Shown here in pieces: positions 24,252-32,865 of a stretch of DNA of 64,000 nucleotides. This DNA comes from Luteibacter pinisoli (GTDB lineage: Bacteria > Pseudomonadota > Gammaproteobacteria > Xanthomonadales > Rhodanobacteraceae). The position numbers were made by a program, and so were the translations under genes. The notes under the pieces were generated by a model, which worked only from the letters and a program-made list of their open reading frames with translations, was not told the DNA's origin and did no database searches. Positions within the stretch are counted from its first letter, which is position 1. The number at the start of each line of letters is the position of its first letter. Location: the NCBI RefSeq assembly GCF_006385595.1, contig NZ_CP041046.1, forward strand, positions 744,001-808,000. Direction: 5' to 3'.

Positions 24252-25010
24252 TCAGAACGTCCGGGCCACGGTCGCGGTCCATGGGGAAACCCCCCGCTCG
24301 CCGTAGTTGCGCTCGCGGTTGGTGAACACGTGGATCAGCTCCACCCGCCACGGCCCGTTCTGCCAGACCAGGCCGCCATGGCCATAGCTGTAGCGGTCCG
24401 GCCGGGCGTAGGCATGGTAACGGTACGCCGGCCAGAGGTATTGCGCGAGGCCGAGGCCGCCGGTGGCCGAGACGTGCCAGCCCAGCGGCCAGCGGAAGCC
24501 GACATCGGCCGCGCCGCGCGGGCCGCCGCCACGGTGGGCCATCTGGATGGCGGAGACGCTCATGGTCAGGACATCGCGCCAGATGACGCTGGCGCCCAGT
24601 TCGGTCCGGTCGTAGTTGCGCGTGGCCTTCGGGCTGCCGGGGTACCGGTAGTCGAGCAGGCCGGCCTGCACCTGCCAGTCGTCGGACAGCGACCAGGACT
24701 TGGCCACCTGGGTAAGGGTTTCGGCCACCCGCCCGGGCGAGCGGGTCTGGTAGCTGGCCGACACGCCGAGCGACCAGCCATCGCGGGACATCCAGTTCAC
24801 CGCACCCTGGACGATCGGCGCGGGCGGGGTCACCGCCACGCCCCGGTCCACCAGCTGCGAGCTGACCGCCACGCTGCCGCCCCAGTCGCCGGCGTGCGCC
24901 GCCGGGATGCCGAGCGCGAGCAACGCCGCACCCACGGCAAGCCGTCGCCGCGGCGCCAACGCGTCGAAGCGGGAGGTGCCCGGCCTGCCCGTGGTCAGGT
25001 GGTTCGCCAT
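24252..25010 (-). CDS. TorF-like putative outer-membrane porin
   Basis: A 252-residue precursor whose N-terminal helix ends LALGIPAAHA before a mature start GDWGGSVAVSSQLVDRGVAVTP. The start and the aromatic, alternating beta pattern to a terminal Phe (ATVARTF) match the TorF/CHP02001 family of small putative porins. It lies 21 bases after the cytochrome c gene on the same strand and closes the cytochrome operon, where it could be an outer-membrane partner. The transported substrate is unknown. Confidence 0.72.
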   Translation of the reverse strand: MANHLTTGRPGTSRFDALAPRRRLAVGAALLALGIPAAHAGDWGGSVAVSSQLVDRGVAVTPPAPIVQGAVNWMSRDGWSLGVSASYQTRSPGRVAETLTQVAKSWSLSDDWQVQAGLLDYRYPGSPKATRNYDRTELGASVIWRDVLTMSVSAIQMAHRGGGPRGAADVGFRWPLGWHVSATGGLGLAQYLWPAYRYHAYARPDRYSYGHGGLVWQNGPWRVELIHVFTNRERNYGERGVSPWTATVARTF

Positions 25011-25031
25011 CAGTTCGTCAATACGCCTGCC

Positions 25032-25433
25032 TCAGTGCAGTGTGCCGAGATAAGACAGGAGATCGTCCAGGTCCTTCGCGTTGTCGAGGCCATCGTATTT
25101 CATCTTGGTGCCGGGATTCGCCTGCTTCGCCGGCTGCGATAGATACGTGTGTAACTGATCCGGGCTCCAGGTCCAGCCGATGTTCTTCAGGGCATCGGAG
25201 TAGTTGTAATCGGGCAGGCTGCCGGATTTCCGGCCGACGATGCCGAACAGGCTGGGGCCCTTTTTATTGCGACCCTGGGCCACGCTGTGGCATTCGGCAC
25301 ACTCAGACTTGAACACGTCCTGGCCTGCCTTGGCATCGCCGGCGACGGCGGGCAGGGGAGCCAGCAGCCATCCGGTGAGGAGGCCCGCGACGACGAGGCG
25401 CGCGGGCAGGGTGGGGAGGTTTGTGGGTGTCAC
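25032..25433 (-). CDS. Periplasmic class I cytochrome c
   Basis: A 133-residue precursor: signal peptide to AVAG (about residue 32), haem motif CAECH (Cys45, Cys48, His49), GPSLFGIVGR after it and the likely sixth ligand Met110 in NPGTKMKY. This is the mitochondrial-type cytochrome c layout and gives a small soluble periplasmic electron carrier. It lies 19 bases downstream of the haem-barrel gene in one operon, so it probably shuttles electrons between the b-type cytochrome and the outer-membrane component. Confidence 0.9.
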   Translation of the reverse strand: MTPTNLPTLPARLVVAGLLTGWLLAPLPAVAGDAKAGQDVFKSECAECHSVAQGRNKKGPSLFGIVGRKSGSLPDYNYSDALKNIGWTWSPDQLHTYLSQPAKQANPGTKMKYDGLDNAKDLDDLLSYLGTLH

Positions 25434-25452
25434 GCGGGGTGGTCCTGTCGGG

Positions 25453-26802
25453 CTAGAAAGCGATGCTGGCGGAGAGCGAGAAGGCGTTCAGGTCGGACGC
25501 GTCCGTACTGGCGGCACCGGGTGGCGCGCCGAACACGTTGGAGCTGCGGCCGTTGAAGCGGCTGACGCGGAACCACGTGGCACCCAGTTTCAGGTTGCCC
25601 TTGGTGATCCAGCTGTCGTCCTTGCCGAACGGTGCCCAGAACACGGTGATCAGGTTGATCGTGCTGTCCGGGTTGCCGAAAGGCGGGTAGCGCGCGGCGC
25701 TCTGGCTGCCCGTGCTCTTGAGCCGGGAGAGCTGCAGGCCATAGGTCTGTCTGAAGGTGTAAGCCAGCGAGGTGACCTGGTCACGCGCCGAGCCGTTGTC
25801 CGATTCGAACGTGCCGGGCACGGCGGGATTCGGCAACGGCTGCCCGTAATCGCGGCGCTCGTAAATATTGACGTAGCTGGCCTGGACGATGTGCTCGCGG
25901 TTGCCGAGGTACTGGTACGTGAGGTCGTAGCCGAAGTCGTCGATGTCATCGCGCGTGGCGGCGCGTGGAAGCTGCCGTTTGGTCGTGAGCGCGACGACGC
26001 CTGCGGAGAAGAACTGCGTGCGCATGTCCTTCATGTAGGCGAAGCGGAAGTACCCGGTATTGCTGAGCTTGCCCGGATCACCGTTGCGGTTGTAACCGAG
26101 CTCGTCCTGCGTGCCCGGTGCCAGGGAGCGATAGCTTCCCGCTTCCGCATACCAGACCTTGTCGTACAGCGCGTACACCGTGGCGCCGATGACGCGGTTG
26201 GTCGGCGAGTTGGGCGCGGCCGGGTTGAGCAGCGTGGCCGTGGTGCCGCCAGGGGCGAGGAACGATGCATTCGGCAGCGCCGCGATCGGATCCTGGAAGC
26301 CCGGGCTGTTGTTCACGCTGACGCCGATCGTGGTGTCCTTGCCCGCGATCTTCAGCTCCTTCGCCACGTAGCGCAGGTCGACGTTGCTCAGGCGTGTGTT
26401 GTACGTGTTGTGGCCCGTATGGTCAGCTTCCACCTTGATATAGCCGCCGACGTTGTCGCTTACCCGGCCGGCGAGATACAGGTCGCCCTCGGTAAGGCTC
26501 GTGTCGCTGGGGCCGGTCTTCGGGTTGCTATGCGTTTCGGTCAGCTGCGCGGCCACCGGGATCTTCGTGCCCTGGCCGTCGGTATCGGTGTAGCCGTTGA
26601 GCTTGAAGCGCATGCCATAAGGCGTGAGCGCCGGCCCGTAAGCCCCTGCGTGGCAGTCCGCGCAGGCCGAGCCGGTCTGCCGTGCGTACGCCGGGATGGC
26701 CTGGGCGCTCTGGCTGGCCAGCGACAGCAGCAGAGCGAGCACGGCCCACATGCCGGCGTGGCCAGGTGTGCGCGGTCGACGTCGGAACGGTAAGGGCAAC
26801 AT
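25453..26802 (-). CDS. Outer-membrane beta-barrel with an N-terminal haem-binding motif
   Basis: A 449-residue precursor with signal peptide (about residues 1-35, ending QSAQA), a single CADCH motif at 47-51 right after it, then a long beta-barrel with alternating aromatic strands ending LSASIAF (terminal Phe). Such proteins look like a c-type haem fused to a porin. ATG 26802 is chosen because AAGGAG lies 10 bases upstream and the longer frame adds non-signal sequence. It sits between a b-type cytochrome and a soluble cytochrome c, which suggests electron transfer at the outer membrane. Confidence 0.82.
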   Translation of the reverse strand: MLPLPFRRRPRTPGHAGMWAVLALLLSLASQSAQAIPAYARQTGSACADCHAGAYGPALTPYGMRFKLNGYTDTDGQGTKIPVAAQLTETHSNPKTGPSDTSLTEGDLYLAGRVSDNVGGYIKVEADHTGHNTYNTRLSNVDLRYVAKELKIAGKDTTIGVSVNNSPGFQDPIAALPNASFLAPGGTTATLLNPAAPNSPTNRVIGATVYALYDKVWYAEAGSYRSLAPGTQDELGYNRNGDPGKLSNTGYFRFAYMKDMRTQFFSAGVVALTTKRQLPRAATRDDIDDFGYDLTYQYLGNREHIVQASYVNIYERRDYGQPLPNPAVPGTFESDNGSARDQVTSLAYTFRQTYGLQLSRLKSTGSQSAARYPPFGNPDSTINLITVFWAPFGKDDSWITKGNLKLGATWFRVSRFNGRSSNVFGAPPGAASTDASDLNAFSLSASIAF

Positions 26803-26843
26803 GGGAACGGAACTCCTTGTGGGTAGGGGTGGCGCGGGGCTGC

Positions 26844-27398
26844 CTAGGCGCCCTTGCGCGGCCACATCCGGTGCAACAGGCCGTCACGTCGGCCGAAGTG
26901 GTGGAACAGGGCGGCGCCGATGTGCAGGCAGACCAGGGCGAGCAACACCCATGCGGCGTCGATGTGCAGGGCCTGCAGGCGATCGGCGAGGTCGTCGTCG
27001 GGGGCCACCAGCCGCGGCAGGGTCAGCCCGAAGAAATGCACGTCGTGGTCGCCCGCACTGCTCATCGCCCAGCCGACAAGGGGCATGCCCAGCAACAGCA
27101 GGTAAAGCGCGACATGCGTGGCCCCCGCGGCGAGGTGCATCACCCGCGGCATGGCGATGGGCGGCAGCCGGCCGGTGCGCAGGCGCAACACGACGCGGAC
27201 GATGAAAAGCAGGAGGACCAGCAGGCCGAGGTGGCGGTGGCCCTCGAGCAGCCACATGCGCAGGCTGCGCCCGGAGACTTCCTCGCGCAGCAGGATAACC
27301 GCGGCGGCGCAGGTGACGAAGACGACCGTGAGCCAGTGCAGCACCCGCAGGGGGCGCGGCCAGGGTACCGGGCGTTCGTCTTGGGTGTTCCAGGCCAT
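26844..27398 (-). CDS. Cytochrome b561-like membrane haem protein
   Basis: A 184-residue inner-membrane protein with four predicted helices (near 18-37, 47-66, 90-112 and 138-160). Histidines suited to bind b haem sit in RVLHWLTVVF, GHRHLGLL, THVALYLL and LHIGAALFHHF. The family moves electrons between the quinone pool and periplasmic cytochromes. It is the first gene of the operon, 41 bases before the haem barrel. It diverges from fdtA across 149 bases that hold a 10-base inverted repeat. Confidence 0.85.
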   Translation of the reverse strand: MAWNTQDERPVPWPRPLRVLHWLTVVFVTCAAAVILLREEVSGRSLRMWLLEGHRHLGLLVLLLFIVRVVLRLRTGRLPPIAMPRVMHLAAGATHVALYLLLLGMPLVGWAMSSAGDHDVHFFGLTLPRLVAPDDDLADRLQALHIDAAWVLLALVCLHIGAALFHHFGRRDGLLHRMWPRKGA

Positions 27399-27464
27399 CC
27401 CGCTTCATCCCCATGGCGCCCGCCAGCCGGGCAACGCATGGCCATGAGTGCCGCCCACCGGCTT

Positions 27465-27496
27465 GAAAGGTTGCGGCGCGGCAACGGCAACCTTTC
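27465..27496. promoter_or_regulatory. Inverted repeat in a divergent promoter region
   Basis: GAAAGGTTGC (27465-27474) and GCAACCTTTC (27487-27496) are exact mirror arms around 12 bases. It lies between the cytochrome b gene (left) and the polysaccharide operon (right), where terminators are not expected, so an operator is likely. The regulator is unknown. Confidence 0.5.
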
Positions 27497-27547
27497 GTGA
27501 AAGGGCCTGCACTCATTCGAGACCACCGCGACACCCCGGGATACGCC

Positions 27548-27991
27548 ATGGACATCGCACGCATACCCTTCCAGATCCACGGCGACAGCCGCGGCATGCT
27601 CGTGGCCCTCGAAGGCATGCGCGACGTGCCCTTCGACATCCGCCGGGTCTATTACATCTTCGCCACGTGCGAGTCGGTGCGGCGGGGGCAGCATGCGCAC
27701 CGCACGCTCACCCAGCTCGCCGTCGCGGTACGCGGCTCGGTGACCTTCCTGCTGGATGACGGCAGCGGCCCGGCCGAGGTGACCCTGGACGACCCGGCCA
27801 GCGGGGTGCTGATCGGCCCGATGGTCTGGCGCGAGCTGCATCACTTTAGCGAGGACTGCGTCGTGATGGTGCTGGCGGACCAGCTGTACGACCCGAGCGA
27901 CTACATCGCGGACTACGACCAGTTCCTGCGCGAGGCGCGTGCGCCGGCGTACCCGGAGGCCGTGGCGGTGGCGGCATGGCCCGGCCGCTGA
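27548..27991 (+). CDS. fdtA: dTDP-4-keto-6-deoxyhexose 3,4-ketoisomerase FdtA
   Basis: A 147-residue cupin of the FdtA/WxcM C-terminal type that turns dTDP-4-keto-6-deoxyglucose into the 3-keto sugar, the first committed step to 3-amino-3,6-dideoxyhexoses. Family signs are RIPFQIHGDSRGMLVALEG, GQHAHRTLTQLAV with the catalytic His pair, and LADQLYDPSDYIADYDQF near the end. ATG 27548 matches the family start. It opens a 15-gene operon; FdtB at 30500 completes the amino sugar. Confidence 0.88.
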   Translation: MDIARIPFQIHGDSRGMLVALEGMRDVPFDIRRVYYIFATCESVRRGQHAHRTLTQLAVAVRGSVTFLLDDGSGPAEVTLDDPASGVLIGPMVWRELHHFSEDCVVMVLADQLYDPSDYIADYDQFLREARAPAYPEAVAVAAWPGR

Positions 27992-28641
27992 TCCTGATCG
28001 GTGCGGGCGAGCTGGCGCAGATCGCCCGCGAATACTTCACCCACGATGCCGGCCGCGACATCGCGGCTTTCGTCGTGGAGCGCGCGTGGCTCAGCGTCGA
28101 CGCCATCGACGGCACGCCGGTGATCGCCTACGAGGACATCGAGGCGCTTTACCCGCCCGACGCGGTGGATGTGTTTGTCGCCATTCCGGCGAGCGGACTC
28201 AACCGCCTGCGCACGCGCTTCTACCGCGACCTGAAAGCGCGCGGGTACACCTTCGCCAGCTACATCAGTTCGCGCGCCTTCGTCTGGCGCAACGCCACCG
28301 TGGGCGAAAACAGCTTCATCTTCGAGAACAACGTGATCCAGCCGTTCGTGACCATCGGCAACAACTGCATCCTGTGGAGCGGCAACCACATCGGCCATCG
28401 CACCGTGGTCCACGACCACGTGTTCATGGCCTCGCACGCGGTGGTGTCGGGGTACTGCGAGATCGGTGAATCCAGCTTCATCGGCGTGAACACCACCTTC
28501 AACGACAAGGTGCGCATCGCGGCCGACAACATCATCGGTTCCGGCGCGCTCGTGGTGCGCGATACCGAGCCCGGCCTGGTCTACGTCGGCTCGCCCGCGA
28601 AGCCCTTGCCCGGCAAGCGCAGCCTGGACGTGGCGCTCTAG
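27976..28641 (+). CDS. Hexapeptide-repeat sugar acetyltransferase (PglD/NeuD-like)
   Basis: A 221-residue protein with an N-terminal Rossmann-like part (LILIGAGELAQIAREYF) and a left-handed beta-helix of hexapeptide repeats (NATVGENSFIFENNVIQP onward), ending in SPAKPLPG. The layout matches PglD and NeuD family N-acetyltransferases. In this context it could acetylate the 3-amino group of the FdtA/FdtB sugar, as FdtC does elsewhere. It overlaps fdtA by 16 bases. Confidence 0.82.
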   Translation: MARPLILIGAGELAQIAREYFTHDAGRDIAAFVVERAWLSVDAIDGTPVIAYEDIEALYPPDAVDVFVAIPASGLNRLRTRFYRDLKARGYTFASYISSRAFVWRNATVGENSFIFENNVIQPFVTIGNNCILWSGNHIGHRTVVHDHVFMASHAVVSGYCEIGESSFIGVNTTFNDKVRIAADNIIGSGALVVRDTEPGLVYVGSPAKPLPGKRSLDVAL

Positions 28642-28651
28642 GAGGGCATGC

Positions 28652-29575
28652 ATGACGGCATGGACCAAGCGTGGCCTCATCTTCGATACCCTGCGCCAGG
28701 GCGTGGGCGGCTGGATGCGCCACTCCGCCCTGACGCCCACGCCGTGGCGCATGAGCGACGGCGTCATCCGCGTGTACGCGAGTTTTCGCGATGACGACGG
28801 CGTCGGCCGCATTGGTTTCGTGGACCTTGATGCCGAGCGTCCCGATGAAGTGCTCGGCGTAAGCGCGCAGCCGGTGCTGGACGTCGGCCGTGGCGGGTGC
28901 TTCGACGATAACGGCATGATCCTTGGCGACATCGTCGAGGGCCCCGGCGGGCTGCACATGTTTTACGTGGGCTTCCAGCGCGTGGCGCGCGCGAAGTTCC
29001 TGGCCTTCTCCGGCCTGGCCTTGTCGACCGACGGCGGGCACACCTTTGCCCGTACGCAGGAAACCCCGGTGCTCGACCGCGGCCCCGGCCGCAGCAGCAT
29101 CGCGGCCATCCACTCGGCGATGTACGAGGACGGCCGGTGGCGCCTCTGGTATGCCGCGGGCGATGGCTGGGAAACCATCGGCGGGCAACCGTATCCGCGC
29201 TACCACATCCGCTACACGGAAACGGAGCACCTGCACGGCGTGCCGACGCGGGACCACGTCTGCCTGATGCCGCAGGGCAACGAGTACCGCATCGGCCGGC
29301 CACGCGTGTACCGGCATGGCCAGGGTTACGTCATGTACTTCACGCGCGGCGACACGCGCGGCGGTTATTTCCCCGGCTGCGCGACCAGTACGGACGGCAT
29401 CCATTGGGAACGGCACGACGAGCTGTTCGGGCTCGCGCTTTCCGAGCGGGGCTGGGATTCCCGCACCATCAGCTACCCGGCACTGCACGAGCAGGCCGGG
29501 CGCACGCTGATGTTCTACAACGGCAACGACATGGGCGTGGACGGCTTCGGCATGGCGGAGGCGCTGCATGCTTAG
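28652..29575 (+). CDS. Five-bladed beta-propeller protein, GH43/GH32-like
   Basis: A 307-residue cytoplasmic protein with repeated blade motifs (LHMFYVGF, WRLWYAAGDGW, YVMYFTRGD, TLMFYNGND) as in arabinanase- and levanase-like five-bladed propellers. Similar proteins occur in polysaccharide and deoxysugar clusters, where their role is unclear. GGAGGG stands 5 bases before the ATG. There is no signal sequence, so it probably does not degrade an external polymer; a role in sugar-nucleotide modification is possible. Confidence 0.65.
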   Translation: MTAWTKRGLIFDTLRQGVGGWMRHSALTPTPWRMSDGVIRVYASFRDDDGVGRIGFVDLDAERPDEVLGVSAQPVLDVGRGGCFDDNGMILGDIVEGPGGLHMFYVGFQRVARAKFLAFSGLALSTDGGHTFARTQETPVLDRGPGRSSIAAIHSAMYEDGRWRLWYAAGDGWETIGGQPYPRYHIRYTETEHLHGVPTRDHVCLMPQGNEYRIGRPRVYRHGQGYVMYFTRGDTRGGYFPGCATSTDGIHWERHDELFGLALSERGWDSRTISYPALHEQAGRTLMFYNGNDMGVDGFGMAEALHA

Positions 29576-30500
29576 CGTCAGGGCCTATGTGCCCGCCGAC
29601 GAAGCGCGCTGGGATGCTGTCGTTGCGCAGTCGCGCAACGGCACCTTCCTGCATCGCCGTGCCTACATGGACTACCACTCGCATCGTTATGTCGATGCGT
29701 CGCTGATGGTGGAAGACGACGGCGAGCCGGTGGCCGTGCTCCCCGCGAACCGCGAGGGCGATAGCGTGGCCAGCCATGCCGGCCTCACTTACGGCGGGCT
29801 GGTGGCCTCGCGCGGCCTCCGTGCCGAAGCCACGCTGGAGGCGTTCGAGCGGATTGGCGAACATTACCGCGGCGAGGGCATCCGCCGATTCGTCTACAAG
29901 CCGGTGCCGCACGTGTTCCACGCGGCCGCCGCGGAGGAAGACCTGTACGCGCTGCATCGCCTTGGCGCGTCACTGGTCCGTCGCGACCTGTCGTCGGTGC
30001 TCTCCCCGCGTGAACGGCCGGCCATGAACACGATGCGGCGCCGTGCCATTGCACGGGCGCGGGCCGCGGGCGTGGCCATGCGCGTCGGCACGGATATGGC
30101 GCCGTTCCACGCCCTCCTCGCCAGCGTGCTGGAGCGGCACGGCGCCGTGCCCACGCACAGCACCGCGGAGCTGACACTGCTGCGCTCGCATTTTCCCGGC
30201 CAGATCGTCCTGCACGAGGCGCACCGCGGCGATGAACTGCTGGCGGGTGTCGTCGTGTACGACTTCGGCCATACCGTGCACACCCAGTACCTGGCCGCGT
30301 CCGCTGCCGGCCGCGCCTGCGGCGCGCTGAGCCTGCTGCTTGCCGAGCTCGTCGGCGGTGTCTACGCACAGCGCCCGCATTTCAGCTTCGGCATTTCGAC
30401 CGAGGACGAGGGCAGGGTGCTCAACCCTGGCCTGGTGGCGCAGAAGGAATCCTTCGGCGCGCGCGCCGTCGTGCACGATCGCTACGAGTGGGTGCTCTGA
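29568..30500 (+). CDS. FemAB/GNAT-like acyltransferase
   Basis: A 310-residue protein starting MLSVRAYVPADEARWDAVVAQS, with the GNAT-type pattern NGTFLHRRAYMDYHSHRY found in FemAB-like N-acyltransferases of polysaccharide clusters. The C-terminal half (LLAGVVVYDFGHTVHTQYLAAS, FSFGISTEDEGR) matches the second GNAT domain of that group. It probably attaches an acyl or aminoacyl group to an amino sugar; which one is unknown. It overlaps both neighbours (8 bases before, 1 base after). Confidence 0.75.
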   Translation: MLSVRAYVPADEARWDAVVAQSRNGTFLHRRAYMDYHSHRYVDASLMVEDDGEPVAVLPANREGDSVASHAGLTYGGLVASRGLRAEATLEAFERIGEHYRGEGIRRFVYKPVPHVFHAAAAEEDLYALHRLGASLVRRDLSSVLSPRERPAMNTMRRRAIARARAAGVAMRVGTDMAPFHALLASVLERHGAVPTHSTAELTLLRSHFPGQIVLHEAHRGDELLAGVVVYDFGHTVHTQYLAASAAGRACGALSLLLAELVGGVYAQRPHFSFGISTEDEGRVLNPGLVAQKESFGARAVVHDRYEWVL

Positions 30501-31612
30501 TGGACGTTCCCTTCCTCAGCCTGCACGACGTCAACGCCCGCCTTGCCGATGAGCTGAAGGCCGCGGCGGCGCGGGTGATCGACTCGGGCTGGTACATCCT
30601 GGGCGAGGAGCTGGCCGGGTTCGAACGCGAGTTCGCCGCGTGGTGTGGCACCCGGCATGCGGTGGGCACCGGCAACGGCCTGGATGCGCTCTGCCTGGTG
30701 TTGCGCGCGTGGCGGGAGATGGGTGCGCTGGTAGAAGGCGACGAAGTGATCGTGCCCGCCAACACCTTTATCGCCAGCTTCCTTGCCATTACGGAGAACG
30801 GCCTGCGACCCGTGCCGGTCGAGCCGGATCCGCTGACGTTCAACATCGATCCGGCGCGCGTCGAGGCCGCCATCGGTCCACGGACGCGGGTGATCATGCC
30901 CGTGCACCTGTACGGCCAGCTGGCCGACATGGACGCGTTGGCCGAGATCGCCGGGCGGCGTGGCCTGCTCCTGCTGGAAGACGCCGCGCAAGCCCATGGC
31001 GCGATTCGCCACGGCAAGCGCGCAGGCAGCTTTGGCCACGCGGCAGCCTTCAGCTTCTTCCCCACCAAGAACCTCGGCGCGCTAGGCGACGGCGGCGCCG
31101 TGGTCACCGACGATGAGCGGCTGGCCGCCTGTGTGTCGGCGCTGCGCAACTACGGCTCGGAAGTGAAGTACCACCATCCGATGCGCGGCATCAATTCGCG
31201 CCTCGACGAGATCCAGGCCGCGATGCTGCGGGTGAAGCTGCGCTATCTGGATGCCGACACCGCGCGCCGGCGTGCCATCGCCGCGCAGTACCGCGACGGT
31301 ATCGCGCACCCAGGGATCGTCCTGCCACACGTGCGCAACGAAGAAGCGCACGTGTGGCATCTCTTCGTCATCCGCTCCCCGTGGCGCGATGCGTTGCAGC
31401 GCTACCTGCGCACCCTCGGCGTGCAGACCCAGGTGCACTACCCGGTGCCGCCGCACCAGCAGGCCGCGTACCCGGAGCTGGCGGATCTTGCGTTGCCAAT
31501 CACGGACCGGCTGCATGCCGAGGTACTCAGCCTGCCGATGAGCCCGACGCTCACGGACGCCCAGGTGCAGCGGGTGATCGCGGCATGCCGCTCCTTTGCG
31601 GAGGCCGCATGA
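30500..31612 (+). CDS. fdtB: DegT/DnrJ-family sugar aminotransferase FdtB
   Basis: A PLP enzyme of 370 residues that aminates the 3-keto sugar made by FdtA to give a dTDP-3-amino-3,6-dideoxyhexose. The PLP lysine is Lys190 in FFPTKNLGALGDGG; EDAAQAHGA near residue 160 and the substrate-binding HLYGQ (136-140) are typical. The start shares one base with the preceding stop (TGATG). With FdtA it implies Fuc3N or Qui3N in the polymer; rmlA and rmlB must lie elsewhere. Confidence 0.92.
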   Translation: MDVPFLSLHDVNARLADELKAAAARVIDSGWYILGEELAGFEREFAAWCGTRHAVGTGNGLDALCLVLRAWREMGALVEGDEVIVPANTFIASFLAITENGLRPVPVEPDPLTFNIDPARVEAAIGPRTRVIMPVHLYGQLADMDALAEIAGRRGLLLLEDAAQAHGAIRHGKRAGSFGHAAAFSFFPTKNLGALGDGGAVVTDDERLAACVSALRNYGSEVKYHHPMRGINSRLDEIQAAMLRVKLRYLDADTARRRAIAAQYRDGIAHPGIVLPHVRNEEAHVWHLFVIRSPWRDALQRYLRTLGVQTQVHYPVPPHQQAAYPELADLALPITDRLHAEVLSLPMSPTLTDAQVQRVIAACRSFAEAA

Positions 31613-32865
31613 ATATCGTGCGCGCAGGCGCCTGGTCGGCGATCGGTACCGCCGCGCGGCTGGGCGCCGCGCTCGTGCTGGTCAAGCTCGTTGCGTGGCT
31701 CGCGGGCCCCGTGGGCGTGGGCCGGCTGGGCCAGTTCATGAGCCTGATGTCCTTGCTGGCGGTGTTGGCCGGCGGTGGCATCAGCGCCGGCGTGGTGAAA
31801 TACGTCGCCGAGTACCGCGACGATCCCGAGCGCCTGTCGCGGCTGCTGGCGTCGGCGCTCGGCTACGCCATGGCCGCCTCATGCACCATGGCCTGCGCCG
31901 CGCTGCTGTTCGCCCGCCCGCTGGCCAGCTGGCTGCTCGGGGATGTCTCGTACGCCGGGCTCATCCGCGTGCTGGCGATCGCCCAGCTCGGTATCGCGCT
32001 GGTGAATTACGTGCTGGCGGTGATCAATGGCTTCATGGACGTGCGCCGGCTGGCGCTGGTCCAGGTGCTGGGCTCGCTGCTGAGCGTGGTGCTGGCGCTA
32101 TGCCTCGCGCGCTGGTTCGCCTTGTACGGCGCGCTGCTGGCGGTGGTGCTCGGCCAGTTGTTCTGGCTGCTGGTCGGCCTGCCGGCGTGGTGGCGTAGCC
32201 CCTACTTCCAGCGCGGCATGCTGAGCATGCGCTTTGATCCGGAGATGACGCGGCGGCTGGCGGCGTTTTCGCTGATGAGCCTGTCCTCGGCATTACTGCC
32301 ACCGCTGGTGAACATCGCCGTGCGCGACCACCTGGCCGGCGCGTTCGGCTGGGAGCAGGTGGGCTACTGGCAGGCGGTGACACGGGTATCGGATGCCTAC
32401 CTGCTGTTCTTTACGACGGCCATCAACATCTACTACCTGCCGAAGCTCGCCTCGACGCGTGACCGTGCGGCGCTGGCTGCGGAGTTGCAGGCGGCCGCAC
32501 GCGTGCTGCTTCCCGCCGTGGCGGTGAGTGCCGCGCTGGTCTATGTGCTGCGTGGCTGGGTGACCCGACTGCTTTTCAGCACCGACTTCGCGCCGGCGAA
32601 CGACCTGTATGCCGCCCAGCTCGCGGGCGACGTGGTGAAGATCGCCGCGTTTATTCTTTCCTACCTGATGCTGGCCAAGGCCATGACCCGGCTCTTTGTC
32701 GTCTCCGAATGCGTCTTCGCGCTCAGCTATCTCGCGCTGGTTTACCTGTGCACCGAGCGCTTCGGGCTGCCCGGCGCCATGTTCGCCTTCGCCCTGAATT
32801 ACCTCGCCTACCTCGTGTTCAACCTTGTCGTCGTCCGGCGCTACCTGGGGAGGCTGCCCGCATGA
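31609..32865 (+). CDS. Wzx-type polysaccharide flippase
   Basis: A 418-residue inner-membrane protein with about 12 apolar helices of the MATE/Wzx superfamily. It resembles WzxE-type O-antigen and enterobacterial-common-antigen flippases (YVAEYRDDPERLSRLLASAL after the second helix, FGWEQVGYWQAVTRVSDAYL in the middle). It would flip the lipid-linked repeat unit to the periplasm. It overlaps fdtB by 4 bases. Confidence 0.87.
   Translation: MNIVRAGAWSAIGTAARLGAALVLVKLVAWLAGPVGVGRLGQFMSLMSLLAVLAGGGISAGVVKYVAEYRDDPERLSRLLASALGYAMAASCTMACAALLFARPLASWLLGDVSYAGLIRVLAIAQLGIALVNYVLAVINGFMDVRRLALVQVLGSLLSVVLALCLARWFALYGALLAVVLGQLFWLLVGLPAWWRSPYFQRGMLSMRFDPEMTRRLAAFSLMSLSSALLPPLVNIAVRDHLAGAFGWEQVGYWQAVTRVSDAYLLFFTTAINIYYLPKLASTRDRAALAAELQAAARVLLPAVAVSAALVYVLRGWVTRLLFSTDFAPANDLYAAQLAGDVVKIAAFILSYLMLAKAMTRLFVVSECVFALSYLALVYLCTERFGLPGAMFAFALNYLAYLVFNLVVVRRYLGRLPA

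Noticed and set aside
25240..26793. A 517-codon plus-strand frame over the haem-barrel gene
   Set aside because: Arg/Val/Gly-rich shadow of a gene whose signal peptide, CxxCH and barrel are clear on the other strand.
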